From: Nocardia sp. SYP-A9097
GTDB taxonomy: Bacteria > Actinomycetota > Actinomycetes > Mycobacteriales > Mycobacteriaceae
NCBI RefSeq assembly: GCF_009649815.1
Contig: NZ_WJIC01000003.1
Location: 496,001-560,000, forward strand
Reading direction: 5' to 3'
Length of the DNA: 64,000 bases
Positions 9,401 through 16,906 of the stretch are shown here, one piece after another. The notes under the pieces were generated by a model that had not been told where the DNA came from, searched no databases, and saw only the letters and a program-made list of their open reading frames with translations. How positions within the stretch are numbered: the first letter of the stretch is position 1; every line of letters begins with the position of its first letter. Both the position numbers and the translations under genes were made by a program.

Positions 9401-10315
9401 GGCTTCGGTGGGGCCGTAGGTGTTCCAGACTTCGCGGTCGTCGGTGCCGGCCAGGCGTTCGGCCAACTCCGGCGGTACCGCCTCACCGCCGAAGATGAGC
9501 AGTCGCACCGAGTCCAGGGCCTCGGCGGGCCAGGTCGCGGCCAGGGTCGGGACGGTCGAGACAATGCTGATCTCACGGCGCACCAGCCACGGGCCGAGGT
9601 CGGCGCCGGTGCGCACCAGCGCGCGCGGGGCGGGCACCAGGCAGGCCCCGTGCCGCCAGGCCAGCCACATCTCCTCGCAGGAGGCATCGAAGGCGACCGA
9701 GAGTCCGGCCAGCACGCGATCGCCCGGGGCGATCGGGTCCTGCTGCAGGAAAAGCTCGGCTTCGGCGTCGACGAAGGCCGCGGCATTGCGATGAGTTACC
9801 GCAACACCTTTCGGCGTTCCGGTGGAGCCGGAGGTGAAGATGATCCAGGCGTCATCGGCGGGGGTGGGGTGCGCGGTCGACTCGGCCGCGGATTCGGTTG
9901 CCGCACCGGTGCTTCGGATGCCGTCGCCGGTGACGATGGCGCTCACCTTCGCCTCACCGAAGACCAGTCGCGCTCGCTCGTCCGGATCGTCGGCGTCGAC
10001 GGGCACATACGCGGCCCCGGCGTGCAGTACGGCCAGAATGGTGATGTAGAGCGCTCTGGTCCCGGATGGCATGCGCACGCCGACCCGATCGCCCGCGCGC
10101 ACGCCCGCGGTGGCCAACCGGCCGACCTCGAGATCGATTTCGCTCAGCAATTCCGAATAGCTGAGTACCGCGTCGCCATCGTCGATGGCGGGGGCCTCGG
10201 GATGCCGCGCCGCGGTGGCGGCGAGAATATCGACCAGGGTCCGGGCGGAGGGTGCCAAACCGGCCCGTAGCAACAGGCTGGCGCCCACCGCCGTATCGAC
10301 CTGGGACTGCTGCAT
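6434..10315 (-). CDS. Pls/PosA-type single-module non-ribosomal peptide synthetase (predicted epsilon-polylysine-like polymer)
   Basis: A 1293-aa membrane NRPS with the layout of epsilon-poly-L-lysine synthetase: adenylation domain (about 20-500; core IIFTSGSTGTPKG and NTYGPTE), carrier domain (FFDLGGGSLAA, Ser541), then several hydrophobic segments alternating with three left-handed beta-helix acyltransferase-like domains (hexapeptide repeats such as IGPIAIGPGAVVGARS and IGKRAFLGNSGM). In that family the tandem C-terminal domains iteratively form isopeptide bonds. Reading the binding pocket by hand against GrsA gives D-A-E-S-I-G-T-V-V-(K), close to the lysine code I recall for the bacitracin synthetase (DAESIGSVC). 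Start: GAGAGGTGGG lies before ATG 10315; ATG 10336 is the alternative. The M1 peptidase follows with a one-base overlap. Confidence 0.9.
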   Translation of the reverse strand: MQQSQVDTAVGASLLLRAGLAPSARTLVDILAATAARHPEAPAIDDGDAVLSYSELLSEIDLEVGRLATAGVRAGDRVGVRMPSGTRALYITILAVLHAGAAYVPVDADDPDERARLVFGEAKVSAIVTGDGIRSTGAATESAAESTAHPTPADDAWIIFTSGSTGTPKGVAVTHRNAAAFVDAEAELFLQQDPIAPGDRVLAGLSVAFDASCEEMWLAWRHGACLVPAPRALVRTGADLGPWLVRREISIVSTVPTLAATWPAEALDSVRLLIFGGEAVPPELAERLAGTDDREVWNTYGPTEATVVACAALLNGSWPVRIGLPLDGWDLTVIDSAGNPVGEGESGELVIGGVGLARYLDPAKDAEKYAPLESVGWERAYRSGDLVRNDREGLVFLGRADDQIKLGGRRIELGEIDNALQHLPGVTGGAAAIRTTKAGNKILVGYLTGPAADYDLKAARAILAEQLPAPLVPRLAVVADMPTRTSGKVDRDALPWPLPKVAEADPGLTPTEQWVAGLWDSILGAEVTDPNADFFDLGGGSLAAAQLVTGLRERHPQITVADLYDQPRLGALAALLDATAPVAAVQERVVRPVPLPAQVFQVLATIPLTTLTGLQWLTWLAIVGNIAAWNESLPWLPRLSWWWALIAFLLFISPPGRMALCVAGSRLLLRNVTPGTHPRGGQVHLRLWTAVRLSEASGAENLSGAPWMVPFARALGARIGKGVDLHTLPPVTGLLELGDGCSVEPEVDLSGYWIDGDVVHIGPIAIGPGAVVGARSILLPGTRIGKNAEIAPGSAVSGRVKGDQAWAGSPAVKVGKAQHSWPDHTPARAAHWVAIFGITSMALAAVPILALGTGGLFLAWWIRDTTTLTAGLGRAFAILPVAGLLSLGVYAAVTIIAVRLFSIGLTAGYHPVRSRVGWQAWATERLLDAARTFLFPLYASLLTPVWLRLLGAKIGKHVEASTVLLLPKFTTVSDGAFLADDTMIASYELGGGWLHIGEAKIGKRAFLGNSGMTAPGRRVPKNGLVAVLSAAPSKSKAGSSWLGSPPVRLRRTAGTSDTARTFDPSWQLRVARSIVETCRLIPVLVTFAIGLGVLFTLAWLAQHLGHLATALLSGLVLLAAGAVAGASSVIAKWLLVGRIGRVEHPLWSSFVWRNEVADTFVEHVAAPWFARAATGTPVLNLWLRGLGAKIGRGVWCESYWLPEADLVTLGDGATVERGCVVQTHLFHDRIMAMDTVALGAGATLGPHCVALPAASIGAGATIGPASLVMRGDTVPPSTRWWGNPIAPWPGAAE

Positions 10316-10484
10316 CGCGTCGTGCCCACCTCTCATAGAACTGCTTCAGCGCTCCAGCGTCTGTTGTTTCACACGAGGGTTACCAGCGGGCGAACTCCAC
10401 GGTGACCATTTGTCCACGGTACTCGGCGTGCGGATTGTCTGGTGTGTGCGGTTCACCGGCGCGGGCTGGGTAAGTTTTCGAAGT

Positions 10485-11411
10485 ATGGCTTTCCCACCTG
10501 AATTTCTCGATCTGGCCAAGCGTGTGAACAATTGGGGCCGTTGGGGTTCCGACGACGAGATCGGCACGCTCAACCTCATTACCGACAATGTGGTGCGCGC
10601 CGCCGCGGCCGGGGTGCGCCGTGGACGGCGGGTGCCGCTGGCGGTGCCGCTGAGTCAGCAGGGCATTCAAACCGGCATGATCCCGGGCCGGGTCAACCCG
10701 CTACACAGCATGATCGCGGTCAACTGGGAGATGTTCGGCCCCGAGACCGTCGCCACCAGTGATGATGTCGTCACCATGGGGCTGCAGGCCGGAACCCATT
10801 GGGACGCTTTGACACACGTCTCGCGCTCGGGGCGCATCTACAACAACCGCCCGGCGTCCGGTATCACCGCGCACGGCGGGGCGTCGCGCAGTGGTATCGA
10901 CAAGGCCAGGCATATCGTCTCGCGGGGCGTGCTGCTCGATATCGCCGCGGCGCTCGGGGTCGAGCGGCTGGCACCGGATCACGCCGTCGGCCCGGAGGAT
11001 CTGGAGGCCGCCGAGGAGTTCGGGCGGGTGCGGGTGCGCCCCGGCGATCTGGTGCTCATTCGCACCGGTCAGATGCGGCTTTTCCTGGCGGGCGACCGCC
11101 AGGGGTATGGGGTTCCGGCGCCGGGCCTTTCGGTGCGCTGCCCGGAATGGTTTCATGCGCGCGATGTCGCCGCAGTGGCCAATGACACCCTCGCATTCGA
11201 GATCTTCCCGCCGGAGATCGAGAATGTCTGGCTCGCCGTGCATGCTTTGCATTTGGTGGAGATGGGGATGCTGCAGGGGCAGAACTGGAACCTGGAGGAG
11301 CTCTCCGAGGTCTGCGCGCAGGAGCGGCGCTATGAATTCCTGCTCTCGGCCACACCCGAACCCTTTGCCGGGGCGACCGGCGCTCCGGTGGCTCCGATCG
11401 CCATTCTCTGA
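10485..11411 (+). CDS. cyclase family protein (kynurenine formamidase-like hydrolase)
   Basis: A 308-aa member of the PF04199 cyclase/kynurenine-formamidase fold, metal-dependent hydrolases of amides or lactones. The signature H-x-GTH-x-D-x-x-x-H appears as LQAGTHWDALTHVSRSG; the first histidine position is Gln here, a variant common in the longer actinobacterial branch. A later VLIRTGQMRL and ALHLVEMGML match the family core. ATG 10485 is the only start that fits the family N-terminus (MAFPPEFLDLAKRVNNWGRW); no good ribosome site is visible, so a near-leaderless transcript is possible. It diverges from the Pls gene across about 170 bp. Substrate unknown. Confidence 0.88.
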   Translation: MAFPPEFLDLAKRVNNWGRWGSDDEIGTLNLITDNVVRAAAAGVRRGRRVPLAVPLSQQGIQTGMIPGRVNPLHSMIAVNWEMFGPETVATSDDVVTMGLQAGTHWDALTHVSRSGRIYNNRPASGITAHGGASRSGIDKARHIVSRGVLLDIAAALGVERLAPDHAVGPEDLEAAEEFGRVRVRPGDLVLIRTGQMRLFLAGDRQGYGVPAPGLSVRCPEWFHARDVAAVANDTLAFEIFPPEIENVWLAVHALHLVEMGMLQGQNWNLEELSEVCAQERRYEFLLSATPEPFAGATGAPVAPIAIL

Positions 11412-11419
11412 GGTGGTCG

Positions 11420-11450
11420 CTGCCCTCCCCGGGTGGACGTGAGAGGGCAG
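11420..11450 (+). terminator. probable terminator of the cyclase gene
   Basis: Perfect 8-bp inverted repeat CTGCCCTC (11420-11427) and GAGGGCAG (11443-11450) with a 15-base loop, nine bases after the cyclase stop codon. It lacks a T run. The remaining stretch to 11604 shows no gene that I can support. Confidence 0.5.
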
Positions 11451-11604
11451 GGGGAGTTCTCCGTTGTTATTAATGGCGATGCGGTCCAGGTGTGACGAGT
11501 CGATGAATTTCTTCCGGCCCGGCATTCGGATCCCGATGGGTATTCCCGTAATTGCCCGCCGAATCGTCACGGCATCATGATCGGTGTACTATCGTTCCAC
11601 CCTG

Positions 11605-11629
11605 AAAGGAGTTGTTGTACAACTCTTTT
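11605..11629. promoter_or_regulatory. 25-bp dyad, candidate operator upstream of the P-loop gene
   Basis: Perfect arms GAGTTGT (11609-11615) and ACAACTC (11619-11625) with a 3-base centre, extended outward by AAA/TTT pairing through one mismatch to 11605-11629. It lies about 180 bp ahead of the GTG of the P-loop gene, inside the 393-bp interval 11412-11804 that otherwise shows no gene. A dyad of this size suits a dimeric repressor. No regulator gene adjoins it. Confidence 0.45.
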
Positions 11630-11804
11630 GAGCCTCGAGTATCGGCAAGGGGGTAGGCGGGCGCAGTATCCGAAGTAACTTTTCGAAGACGTGGTAGTGC
11701 AGGGGTGCCCGTCGGCACGGTGTGGGTGCCGGGTGGGACGTGTTCGATCGGTTGCGCTGCCGCTTGCCATTCCCGCGATGCCGCTCGTACAAAAGGAATC
11801 TCGA

Positions 11805-12671
11805 GTGTCTCTCAGTTTTCCCGATCATCCCGCCGCACTCTCCTCCACTCCGACGGATCTGTCTGTGCTACTACGCCCCGCCCCACCCGGCGCGCCCACC
11901 GATGTGGTGCGGCTGCGCAGCGCCAATGGCTTCCTGCTCTGGGCCGATCTGCCGCCCGTGCTCGTACTCGGCAGCTCCGGTGGCGCGGGCACGACCACCA
12001 CCGCGCTCGGCGTCGCGACCGCCGCCTCCTACAACTATCGCGAGCATTCGCCGATTGTGGTGGATGCCACCGCCACCGGTGGGGACTTGGCTCGAAGGGG
12101 TTGCGACGCAATCGATCCCGCCGGCACCGTGCAGTCCTGGCTGAATATGAGTCACCGCGGGCTGGCCTCGGCGGTGCTGGACAGCTGTGGTGAGAACACC
12201 TCCAGTGTGGGCATTCTGCCGCGCGGCCCGGAGGCGCTACCGCGACGGGAGAGCTATGCCTCGGTGCATCGCAGTCTGTGTGATGCGGGCTGCCTGCCGG
12301 TGTACGACGGCGGATCGCCGGTGACCAATCGCATGGTGGCACCGCTGCTCGCGGATTCGCGTATCGCGCTGGTGATCACCCTGTCCGCGCGCTCCGACGC
12401 TGTGAATCGGCTACGCCCGGCACTGATCTGGCTGGACGACAACTACAGCGAGTATCACCTGGCCGAGGCGGTCATCGTTGTCACCAGGCAGAACCCGAGC
12501 GACGGGCCCGGCTACGCCAAGCACATTCGCACCTACCTGGGAAAATTCGTGCGCGCCGTCACCGAGATTCCCTACGACGCGCACCTGGCGACCGGCGGTG
12601 CGATGAGCTGGTCCAAGCTCGCGCCGCCGACCCGCACGGCCTATCGTCAGATCGTCAACCTGCTGCGCTAG
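11805..12671 (+). CDS. ParA/MinD-like P-loop protein with degenerate Walker A
   Basis: A 288-aa protein whose N-terminal half looks like the SIMIBI (ParA/MinD/CpaE) fold: strand PVLVLGSS, a glycine-rich loop GGAGTTTTALG (residues 59-69), helix, then IVVDATATGGDLARR in the switch I position. The loop lacks both lysines of the deviant Walker A (K-GG-x-GKT), with Ser and Thr in their places, so ATP hydrolysis is doubtful. GTG 11805 is preferred over ATG 11778 because AAGGA at about 11793-11797 is well spaced for it. It converges with the Ser/Thr kinase gene with one base between stops. Function unknown; secretion, cell-pole or conjugation roles are typical of the fold. Confidence 0.7.
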   Translation: MSLSFPDHPAALSSTPTDLSVLLRPAPPGAPTDVVRLRSANGFLLWADLPPVLVLGSSGGAGTTTTALGVATAASYNYREHSPIVVDATATGGDLARRGCDAIDPAGTVQSWLNMSHRGLASAVLDSCGENTSSVGILPRGPEALPRRESYASVHRSLCDAGCLPVYDGGSPVTNRMVAPLLADSRIALVITLSARSDAVNRLRPALIWLDDNYSEYHLAEAVIVVTRQNPSDGPGYAKHIRTYLGKFVRAVTEIPYDAHLATGGAMSWSKLAPPTRTAYRQIVNLLR

Positions 12672-12672
12672 T

Positions 12673-14367
12673 TCACTTACTGTTGTAGACGCGCACGATC
12701 GAGCCGTCCAGATTCGCGGCGACGTAGCCGCCGCCGTTGTATTCAGCGGAGTAGTAGACCAGCAGGGTGGGTTTGTTGTCGTTGAAGGTCCAGGCGGGGT
12801 CGACAATGATGTAGCGGCTCTTGGGATTCGGGACCGCGAGCTTGTCCTGGGCGGTGCTCAGCAGGGCGGGCAGAATATCCCAGTTGATGGAGCTCAGCGC
12901 CACGGTCGGGTGGCCGGAGAGCTGGCCGCCGGGGCCGGTGCGGGTGGCGGCGCCATCGCGGAAGCTGTACTGGTCGTAGACGGTCGGGCGGTCCTTGACC
13001 GGTGCGCCGGTGCTGATGTACTCCGGATAGATCGTGGACTCGATGAAATCCGTTCCGCCGGTTGCCTGTTCGAGAATGTCGATCGCCTGGCGGAGCGCGG
13101 CGGGGGTCAGCAGGTCGACGGTCGGGGCGGTACGCGCCGGAGTGGTCGGCAGGGTCAGGCTGGGCCTGATGATGGTGGTGCCCGCGATTCCACTCGGAAT
13201 CGCCTGCGGATTCGGATCATTGGCCGACCCGCTGGGCCGAAGTGCCACGGCCGCACCGATTATCGCCACGACGACCACGACACCCGCGACCGCGGCGATG
13301 ACCCACCGTCGTTGTGATTGCGGCGCAACATCATTCACGTAATGCGGGGAGGAGGCGGTCGGCAGGGCATAGACCGGCGTGGCTGAATGCCCGGACGACC
13401 CGGGGTACCCCAGCGGCTGTGACTGTGGCGGACCGGTGGGCACGGAGTAGGCCGTGGAATCGGCGGGCGACGCGGACATCCGGTGCGATGCGGAGGTCTG
13501 CGGCTGCGCCTGGTTCGGCAGTGGCCACGGCGGGGGAGGTGCGCCCGGGGTCGTGATCACTTGGGAGAGTAGCCAATCCACCTGTTCGGAGGTGGGGCGC
13601 TGATCGGGCTGCGGGACCAGGATCGCCTGCAGCGCCGGGGTGAGGGTGCCCGCGCGGCGTGGGGGCGGGACCTCGCCGCGTAGCACCGCCGCGAGCGTGC
13701 CGACCGAGGTGTCCCGGCGCATCGGATGGTAGCCCTCGACGGCCACGTAGAGGAGCAGTCCGAGCGACCACAGATCCGAGGCGGGATGCCCCTCCTGGCC
13801 GCCGAGTCGTTCCGGCGCAACGTAATCCAGCGAGCCGACGACGCTGCCGGTGGAGGTGAGTCCCTCCAGGCCGTTGATCGCGGCAATACCGAAATCGGTG
13901 AGCACCGGTGAACCGTCTTCGCGCATGAGCACATTCGCGGGCTTGATATCGCGGTGCAGCACTCCCACCGCGTGCGCCGCCCGCAGCGCCGCGAGAATTC
14001 CGCGCCCGATCTGCGCGGCTCGCTCCGGCGGCATCGGCCCCATATCGAGGTGTTCGGACAGGCTGCGCCCGCGCACCAACTCCATGACGATCCACGGATG
14101 CTCTTCCCCCGGCGAGTCCACAATATGGTGAATCGCAACCACATTCGGATGCCCGATCCGCGCCAGCGCCCGCGCCTCGCGCAGCACCCGCTCCCGCTGC
14201 ACGCCGGGCGAGCTCACCCGCTCCGGATCGGCGGCCTTCACCTCCTTGAGCGCCACCTCCCGGTGCAGCGCCAGATCATAGGCCCGCCACACCGTCCCCA
14301 TACCGCCGCTACCGAGCGGCTCGAGCAATTCGAAGCGCCCGTCGACCACTGTCCGCCCGGAAATCAC
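12673..14367 (-). CDS. membrane Ser/Thr protein kinase (PknB-like)
   Basis: A 564-aa Hanks-type kinase. The cytosolic kinase domain spans about 10-275: P-loop LGSGGMGTVWRAYD, catalytic Lys41 (VALKEVK), HRDIKPAN with Asp140, and TDFG with Asp158; the activation loop contains Thr/Ser (LTSTGSVVGS). A proline/serine-rich juxtamembrane linker (about 275-345) precedes one transmembrane helix (VIAAVAGVVVVVAIIGAAVA) and an extracytoplasmic domain of about 190 residues without PASTA repeats. The external part looks like a lipoprotein-type sensor fold that I cannot name. The start is GTG 14367. It is convergent with the P-loop gene and likely monocistronic. Confidence 0.93.
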   Translation of the reverse strand: MISGRTVVDGRFELLEPLGSGGMGTVWRAYDLALHREVALKEVKAADPERVSSPGVQRERVLREARALARIGHPNVVAIHHIVDSPGEEHPWIVMELVRGRSLSEHLDMGPMPPERAAQIGRGILAALRAAHAVGVLHRDIKPANVLMREDGSPVLTDFGIAAINGLEGLTSTGSVVGSLDYVAPERLGGQEGHPASDLWSLGLLLYVAVEGYHPMRRDTSVGTLAAVLRGEVPPPRRAGTLTPALQAILVPQPDQRPTSEQVDWLLSQVITTPGAPPPPWPLPNQAQPQTSASHRMSASPADSTAYSVPTGPPQSQPLGYPGSSGHSATPVYALPTASSPHYVNDVAPQSQRRWVIAAVAGVVVVVAIIGAAVALRPSGSANDPNPQAIPSGIAGTTIIRPSLTLPTTPARTAPTVDLLTPAALRQAIDILEQATGGTDFIESTIYPEYISTGAPVKDRPTVYDQYSFRDGAATRTGPGGQLSGHPTVALSSINWDILPALLSTAQDKLAVPNPKSRYIIVDPAWTFNDNKPTLLVYYSAEYNGGGYVAANLDGSIVRVYNSK

Positions 14368-14542
14368 CGCGCCAGCCTATTAGCCCCACCCCCACAACGC
14401 GACCCCGCCTATACCGAATGGTCCCCGCGGATAATCACCCCACCCTCCCGCCCAGCGCCACCTGGTCTTTGCGCGGCCGGTCCGCACTCCATCGTCGCCC
14501 CGGGGCATCCCCTAGTCCATCCCTTCGTCGCGTCCCCTCGTC

Positions 14543-14567
14543 ATCCCGGCATGCTTTTGGCCGGGAT
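14543..14567. repeat. REP-like palindromic element, possible terminator
   Basis: Perfect 8-bp arms ATCCCGGC (14543-14550) and GCCGGGAT (14560-14567) around a 9-base loop ATGCTTTTG. The pattern resembles extragenic palindromes scattered through some high-GC genomes (from memory). It lies 17 bases after the sugar kinase stop and could terminate the aldolase-kinase operon. I found no second copy in the window. Confidence 0.45.
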
Positions 14568-14583
14568 CCACACCTCGGCAGAT

Positions 14584-15519
14584 CTACAACGAAGCGCCGG
14601 TGGAGTTCCCGGCAGCGAAGGCGTCGGCGGCGGTGAGGTCGAATTCGCCGAAGTCGCTACCCAACCCCTGCGCGACGAGCGCTGCCGCCGCATTACCGAG
14701 GGTCGCCGCCGCCCGCAGGTCGCGGCCGAGGGCGATACCCCGCAGGAACCCTGCCGAGAACGCGTCACCGCAACCCGTGGTGTCCACGACATCGACCGCG
14801 AAGGCGGGAATGGTCTGCGAGCCCTCGGCGGTGGACAGGAGCGCACCAGCCGCGCCCTGGGTGATGGCGAGAGTGCCGGCTCCGGCTTCGTGCAGGATTT
14901 TGCAGGCGGTGGGAAGGTCTGTGGTCCCGGTGAATCCGAGGGCCTGCTCGTCATTGGGCAGGAAGTAGTCGATGTGGGGGAGGGCCGGTGCTATCGCATC
15001 GAGATTGCCGAGGCTGCCCGGCGCGATGAGATCGGCGGAGGTGGTGACGCCATTTGCCTTGGCGTGCCGCAGGATTCGCGCCGCAGTGGCCGCGCCGATG
15101 AGTTCCGGACCGCCCAGGTGCAGGAAGTCGGCCGCGGCCAGGGCATCCCAATCCACATCATCGAGGGTGTAGAAGGGGTTCGCGCCGAGCAGGTGCAGGC
15201 TCGGGCGTTCGCCATTGGGCCGGATGGGCAGCACCGAGGAGGAGGTGGGCTGATCCTGCTTGCGCACCACGAGCGCGGTGTCGATGCCCGCCGAATTCAG
15301 CAGGGAGAGCAGGAAATCCCCGGAGGGGTCGGCTCCGACGGCCCCGGCGGTGCGGACCTGCGCGCCGAGTTTGGCCAGGGTCAGCGCTGTTCCGGCGGCA
15401 GTGCCCGCGGCGGTGATGCGAATGTCCTGCACCAGTGCGGTCTGCTGCCCTTCGGGAATTCCGTCGACGGGCCGCACCAGAATATCCAGCACATGCGCGC
15501 CCAGCGTGATGACCTTCAT
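14584..15519 (-). CDS. PfkB-family carbohydrate kinase
   Basis: A 311-aa sugar kinase of the ribokinase/PfkB family. It shows the N-terminal strand MKVITLGAHVLDILVRPVDG, the GTAAGTALTLAKLG glycine motif, and the C-terminal signature VDTTGCGDAFSAGFL carrying the catalytic Asp and anion hole. The ATG at 15519 overlaps the aldolase stop by four bases (ATGA), so translation is coupled to the class II aldolase upstream. A kinase-aldolase pair suggests phosphorylation of a keto- or deoxy-sugar followed by retro-aldol cleavage; no isomerase or transporter is adjacent, so the sugar is not identified. Confidence 0.9.
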   Translation of the reverse strand: MKVITLGAHVLDILVRPVDGIPEGQQTALVQDIRITAAGTAAGTALTLAKLGAQVRTAGAVGADPSGDFLLSLLNSAGIDTALVVRKQDQPTSSSVLPIRPNGERPSLHLLGANPFYTLDDVDWDALAAADFLHLGGPELIGAATAARILRHAKANGVTTSADLIAPGSLGNLDAIAPALPHIDYFLPNDEQALGFTGTTDLPTACKILHEAGAGTLAITQGAAGALLSTAEGSQTIPAFAVDVVDTTGCGDAFSAGFLRGIALGRDLRAAATLGNAAAALVAQGLGSDFGEFDLTAADAFAAGNSTGASL

Positions 15520-16196
15520 TGCCTGTCCTTTTCGAGAGATCCGTCCAGCGGCTTGCGAGTGCCGTAGCCGGTGCGCAGAGCCACCTCGATGACGGCGGCC
15601 TGCTGTTCGTTCGAGAGCGGTCGCGGTTTCCCGATCGCATTCGCATCGATGTACAGCGCACATGCCCACTCCAGCAGCAGCGCGTTCTCGACCGCCTGTT
15701 CCATGCTCGCCCCCAGCGCCACCGCGCCGTGATTGGCCAGCAGCGCGGATTGCTTGCCCCGCAAGGCTTCTCGCACCGCCTGGGCGAGCTCCGGCGTACC
15801 GAACGGATGGAACGGCACCACTGGCGTAGCGCCACCGAGCAGCAGTTGCTGATAGTGCAGCACCGGCAGCTCGTCGAGCACGCATCCGAGTGCGGTCGAT
15901 TTCGGCGCGTGCGTGTGCACGATCGCCCGCGCCGGATACGCGTGGTACACATCCAGGTGTAACCCGAGCTCGGAGGTAGGCGCGTATCGGCCGGCGACGA
16001 TCTCCCCGGCGAGATCGACCACGGTGACATCGTCGGCGCTCATCTCACCCAGCACCGCGCCCGTCGGCGTGACCGCGACGAGGTCCCCGAACCGCAGACT
16101 CACATTTCCGGCGGTGCCGATGAGGAGTCCCTCCTCGGCCAGCCGCCGGGAAGCCTGTGCGACACGGGCGCATTCGGCTGGCGCGGTACTGCTCAT
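15516..16196 (-). CDS. class II aldolase/adducin family protein
   Basis: A 226-aa zinc-dependent class II aldolase (L-fuculose-1-phosphate aldolase/L-ribulose-5-phosphate epimerase family). It contains the phosphate-binding GTAGNVSLRFGD loop (about 27-38), the SELGLHLDVY helix with the catalytic Glu, the metal-binding HTHAPKS, and a second metal histidine in ALLANHGAVALG. The start is ATG 16196, giving the usual family N-terminus; the frame is open much further upstream but crosses the divergent TetR gene. It is the first gene of the two-gene operon with the PfkB kinase (ATGA overlap). Aldolase rather than epimerase is inferred from the kinase partner. Confidence 0.9.
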   Translation of the reverse strand: MSSTAPAECARVAQASRRLAEEGLLIGTAGNVSLRFGDLVAVTPTGAVLGEMSADDVTVVDLAGEIVAGRYAPTSELGLHLDVYHAYPARAIVHTHAPKSTALGCVLDELPVLHYQQLLLGGATPVVPFHPFGTPELAQAVREALRGKQSALLANHGAVALGASMEQAVENALLLEWACALYIDANAIGKPRPLSNEQQAAVIEVALRTGYGTRKPLDGSLEKDRQ

Positions 16197-16217
16197 TCCG
16201 GCTACCCTACCCAAACC

Positions 16218-16230
16218 TGAATAAGATTCA
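16218..16230. promoter_or_regulatory. TetR operator candidate (TGAAT-N3-ATTCA)
   Basis: Perfect palindrome TGAAT AAG ATTCA in the 54-bp gap between the divergent aldolase (start 16196) and TetR (start 16251). Its position over both promoters fits autoregulation by the adjacent TetR. Confidence 0.5.
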
Positions 16231-16250
16231 CATTGACTTCGGAGCCGAGT

Positions 16251-16883
16251 ATGCCCGCCCCTCTTCAGCTGCCCGACGCACTGCTGCGTCGCGTGCCGCG
16301 TCAGGCGCGCAGCCGGGAGCGGCTGGCCCGGGTGCTGGAGGTGGCGGATCGGCTCATGGGTACCGAGGGCGTCGAGGCGCTGACCATGATCAGAGTGGCT
16401 GCCGAGGCGCGTATTTCGGTCGGCTCGCTCTATCAGTACCTGCCGGACCGCGATGCGGTGATCGAGGCGCTCGCCGGGTCCTATCTGGCGATGATCGAAT
16501 CCCGCACGGCCGCACTGCTGGAACTCGCTCGCGTCGAACGCTGGCCCGATCCCACCGATGTGCTGATCGATGCCTTCGCGCACCTGTACCGCGGTGAGCC
16601 CGGTTTCCGCGCGCTGTGGTTCGGTCGCCATCTCACCGAGGCGGCGCGCGCGGCCGACCGCGAGCACAAACGCCGAATGGCGGTTACGCTCCGCGAGATC
16701 ATGATCGCCCAGGGCGTCGCCGCCGACGTCCCGGAGCTGGATATCGCCTGCCGGACCGCGCACCTCATGGGCGATGCGGTCATGCAGGAGGCGTTCCGCA
16801 CCGACCCCGACGGGGATCCGGGCCTGCTGACCGAAGCGAAGATCGCACTACGCGCGTACGCGGCCCGATGGGCCGCACCCTGA
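16251..16883 (+). CDS. TetR family transcriptional regulator
   Basis: A 210-aa TetR regulator. The helix-turn-helix lies at about 25-70, with MIRVAAEARISVGSLYQYLP as the recognition region; the C-terminal half resembles the TetR_C domain (FRALWFGRHLTEAARAAD). ATG 16251 is preferred, with GGAG at 16241-16244; a TTG at 16233 is possible. It diverges from the aldolase-kinase operon and is followed after 23 bp by the ceramidase on the same strand, so it could regulate either or both; the palindrome at 16218-16230 is a plausible site. Confidence 0.9.
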   Translation: MPAPLQLPDALLRRVPRQARSRERLARVLEVADRLMGTEGVEALTMIRVAAEARISVGSLYQYLPDRDAVIEALAGSYLAMIESRTAALLELARVERWPDPTDVLIDAFAHLYRGEPGFRALWFGRHLTEAARAADREHKRRMAVTLREIMIAQGVAADVPELDIACRTAHLMGDAVMQEAFRTDPDGDPGLLTEAKIALRAYAARWAAP

Positions 16884-16906
16884 TGAGCATATGGAGGAGT
16901 AATTCG

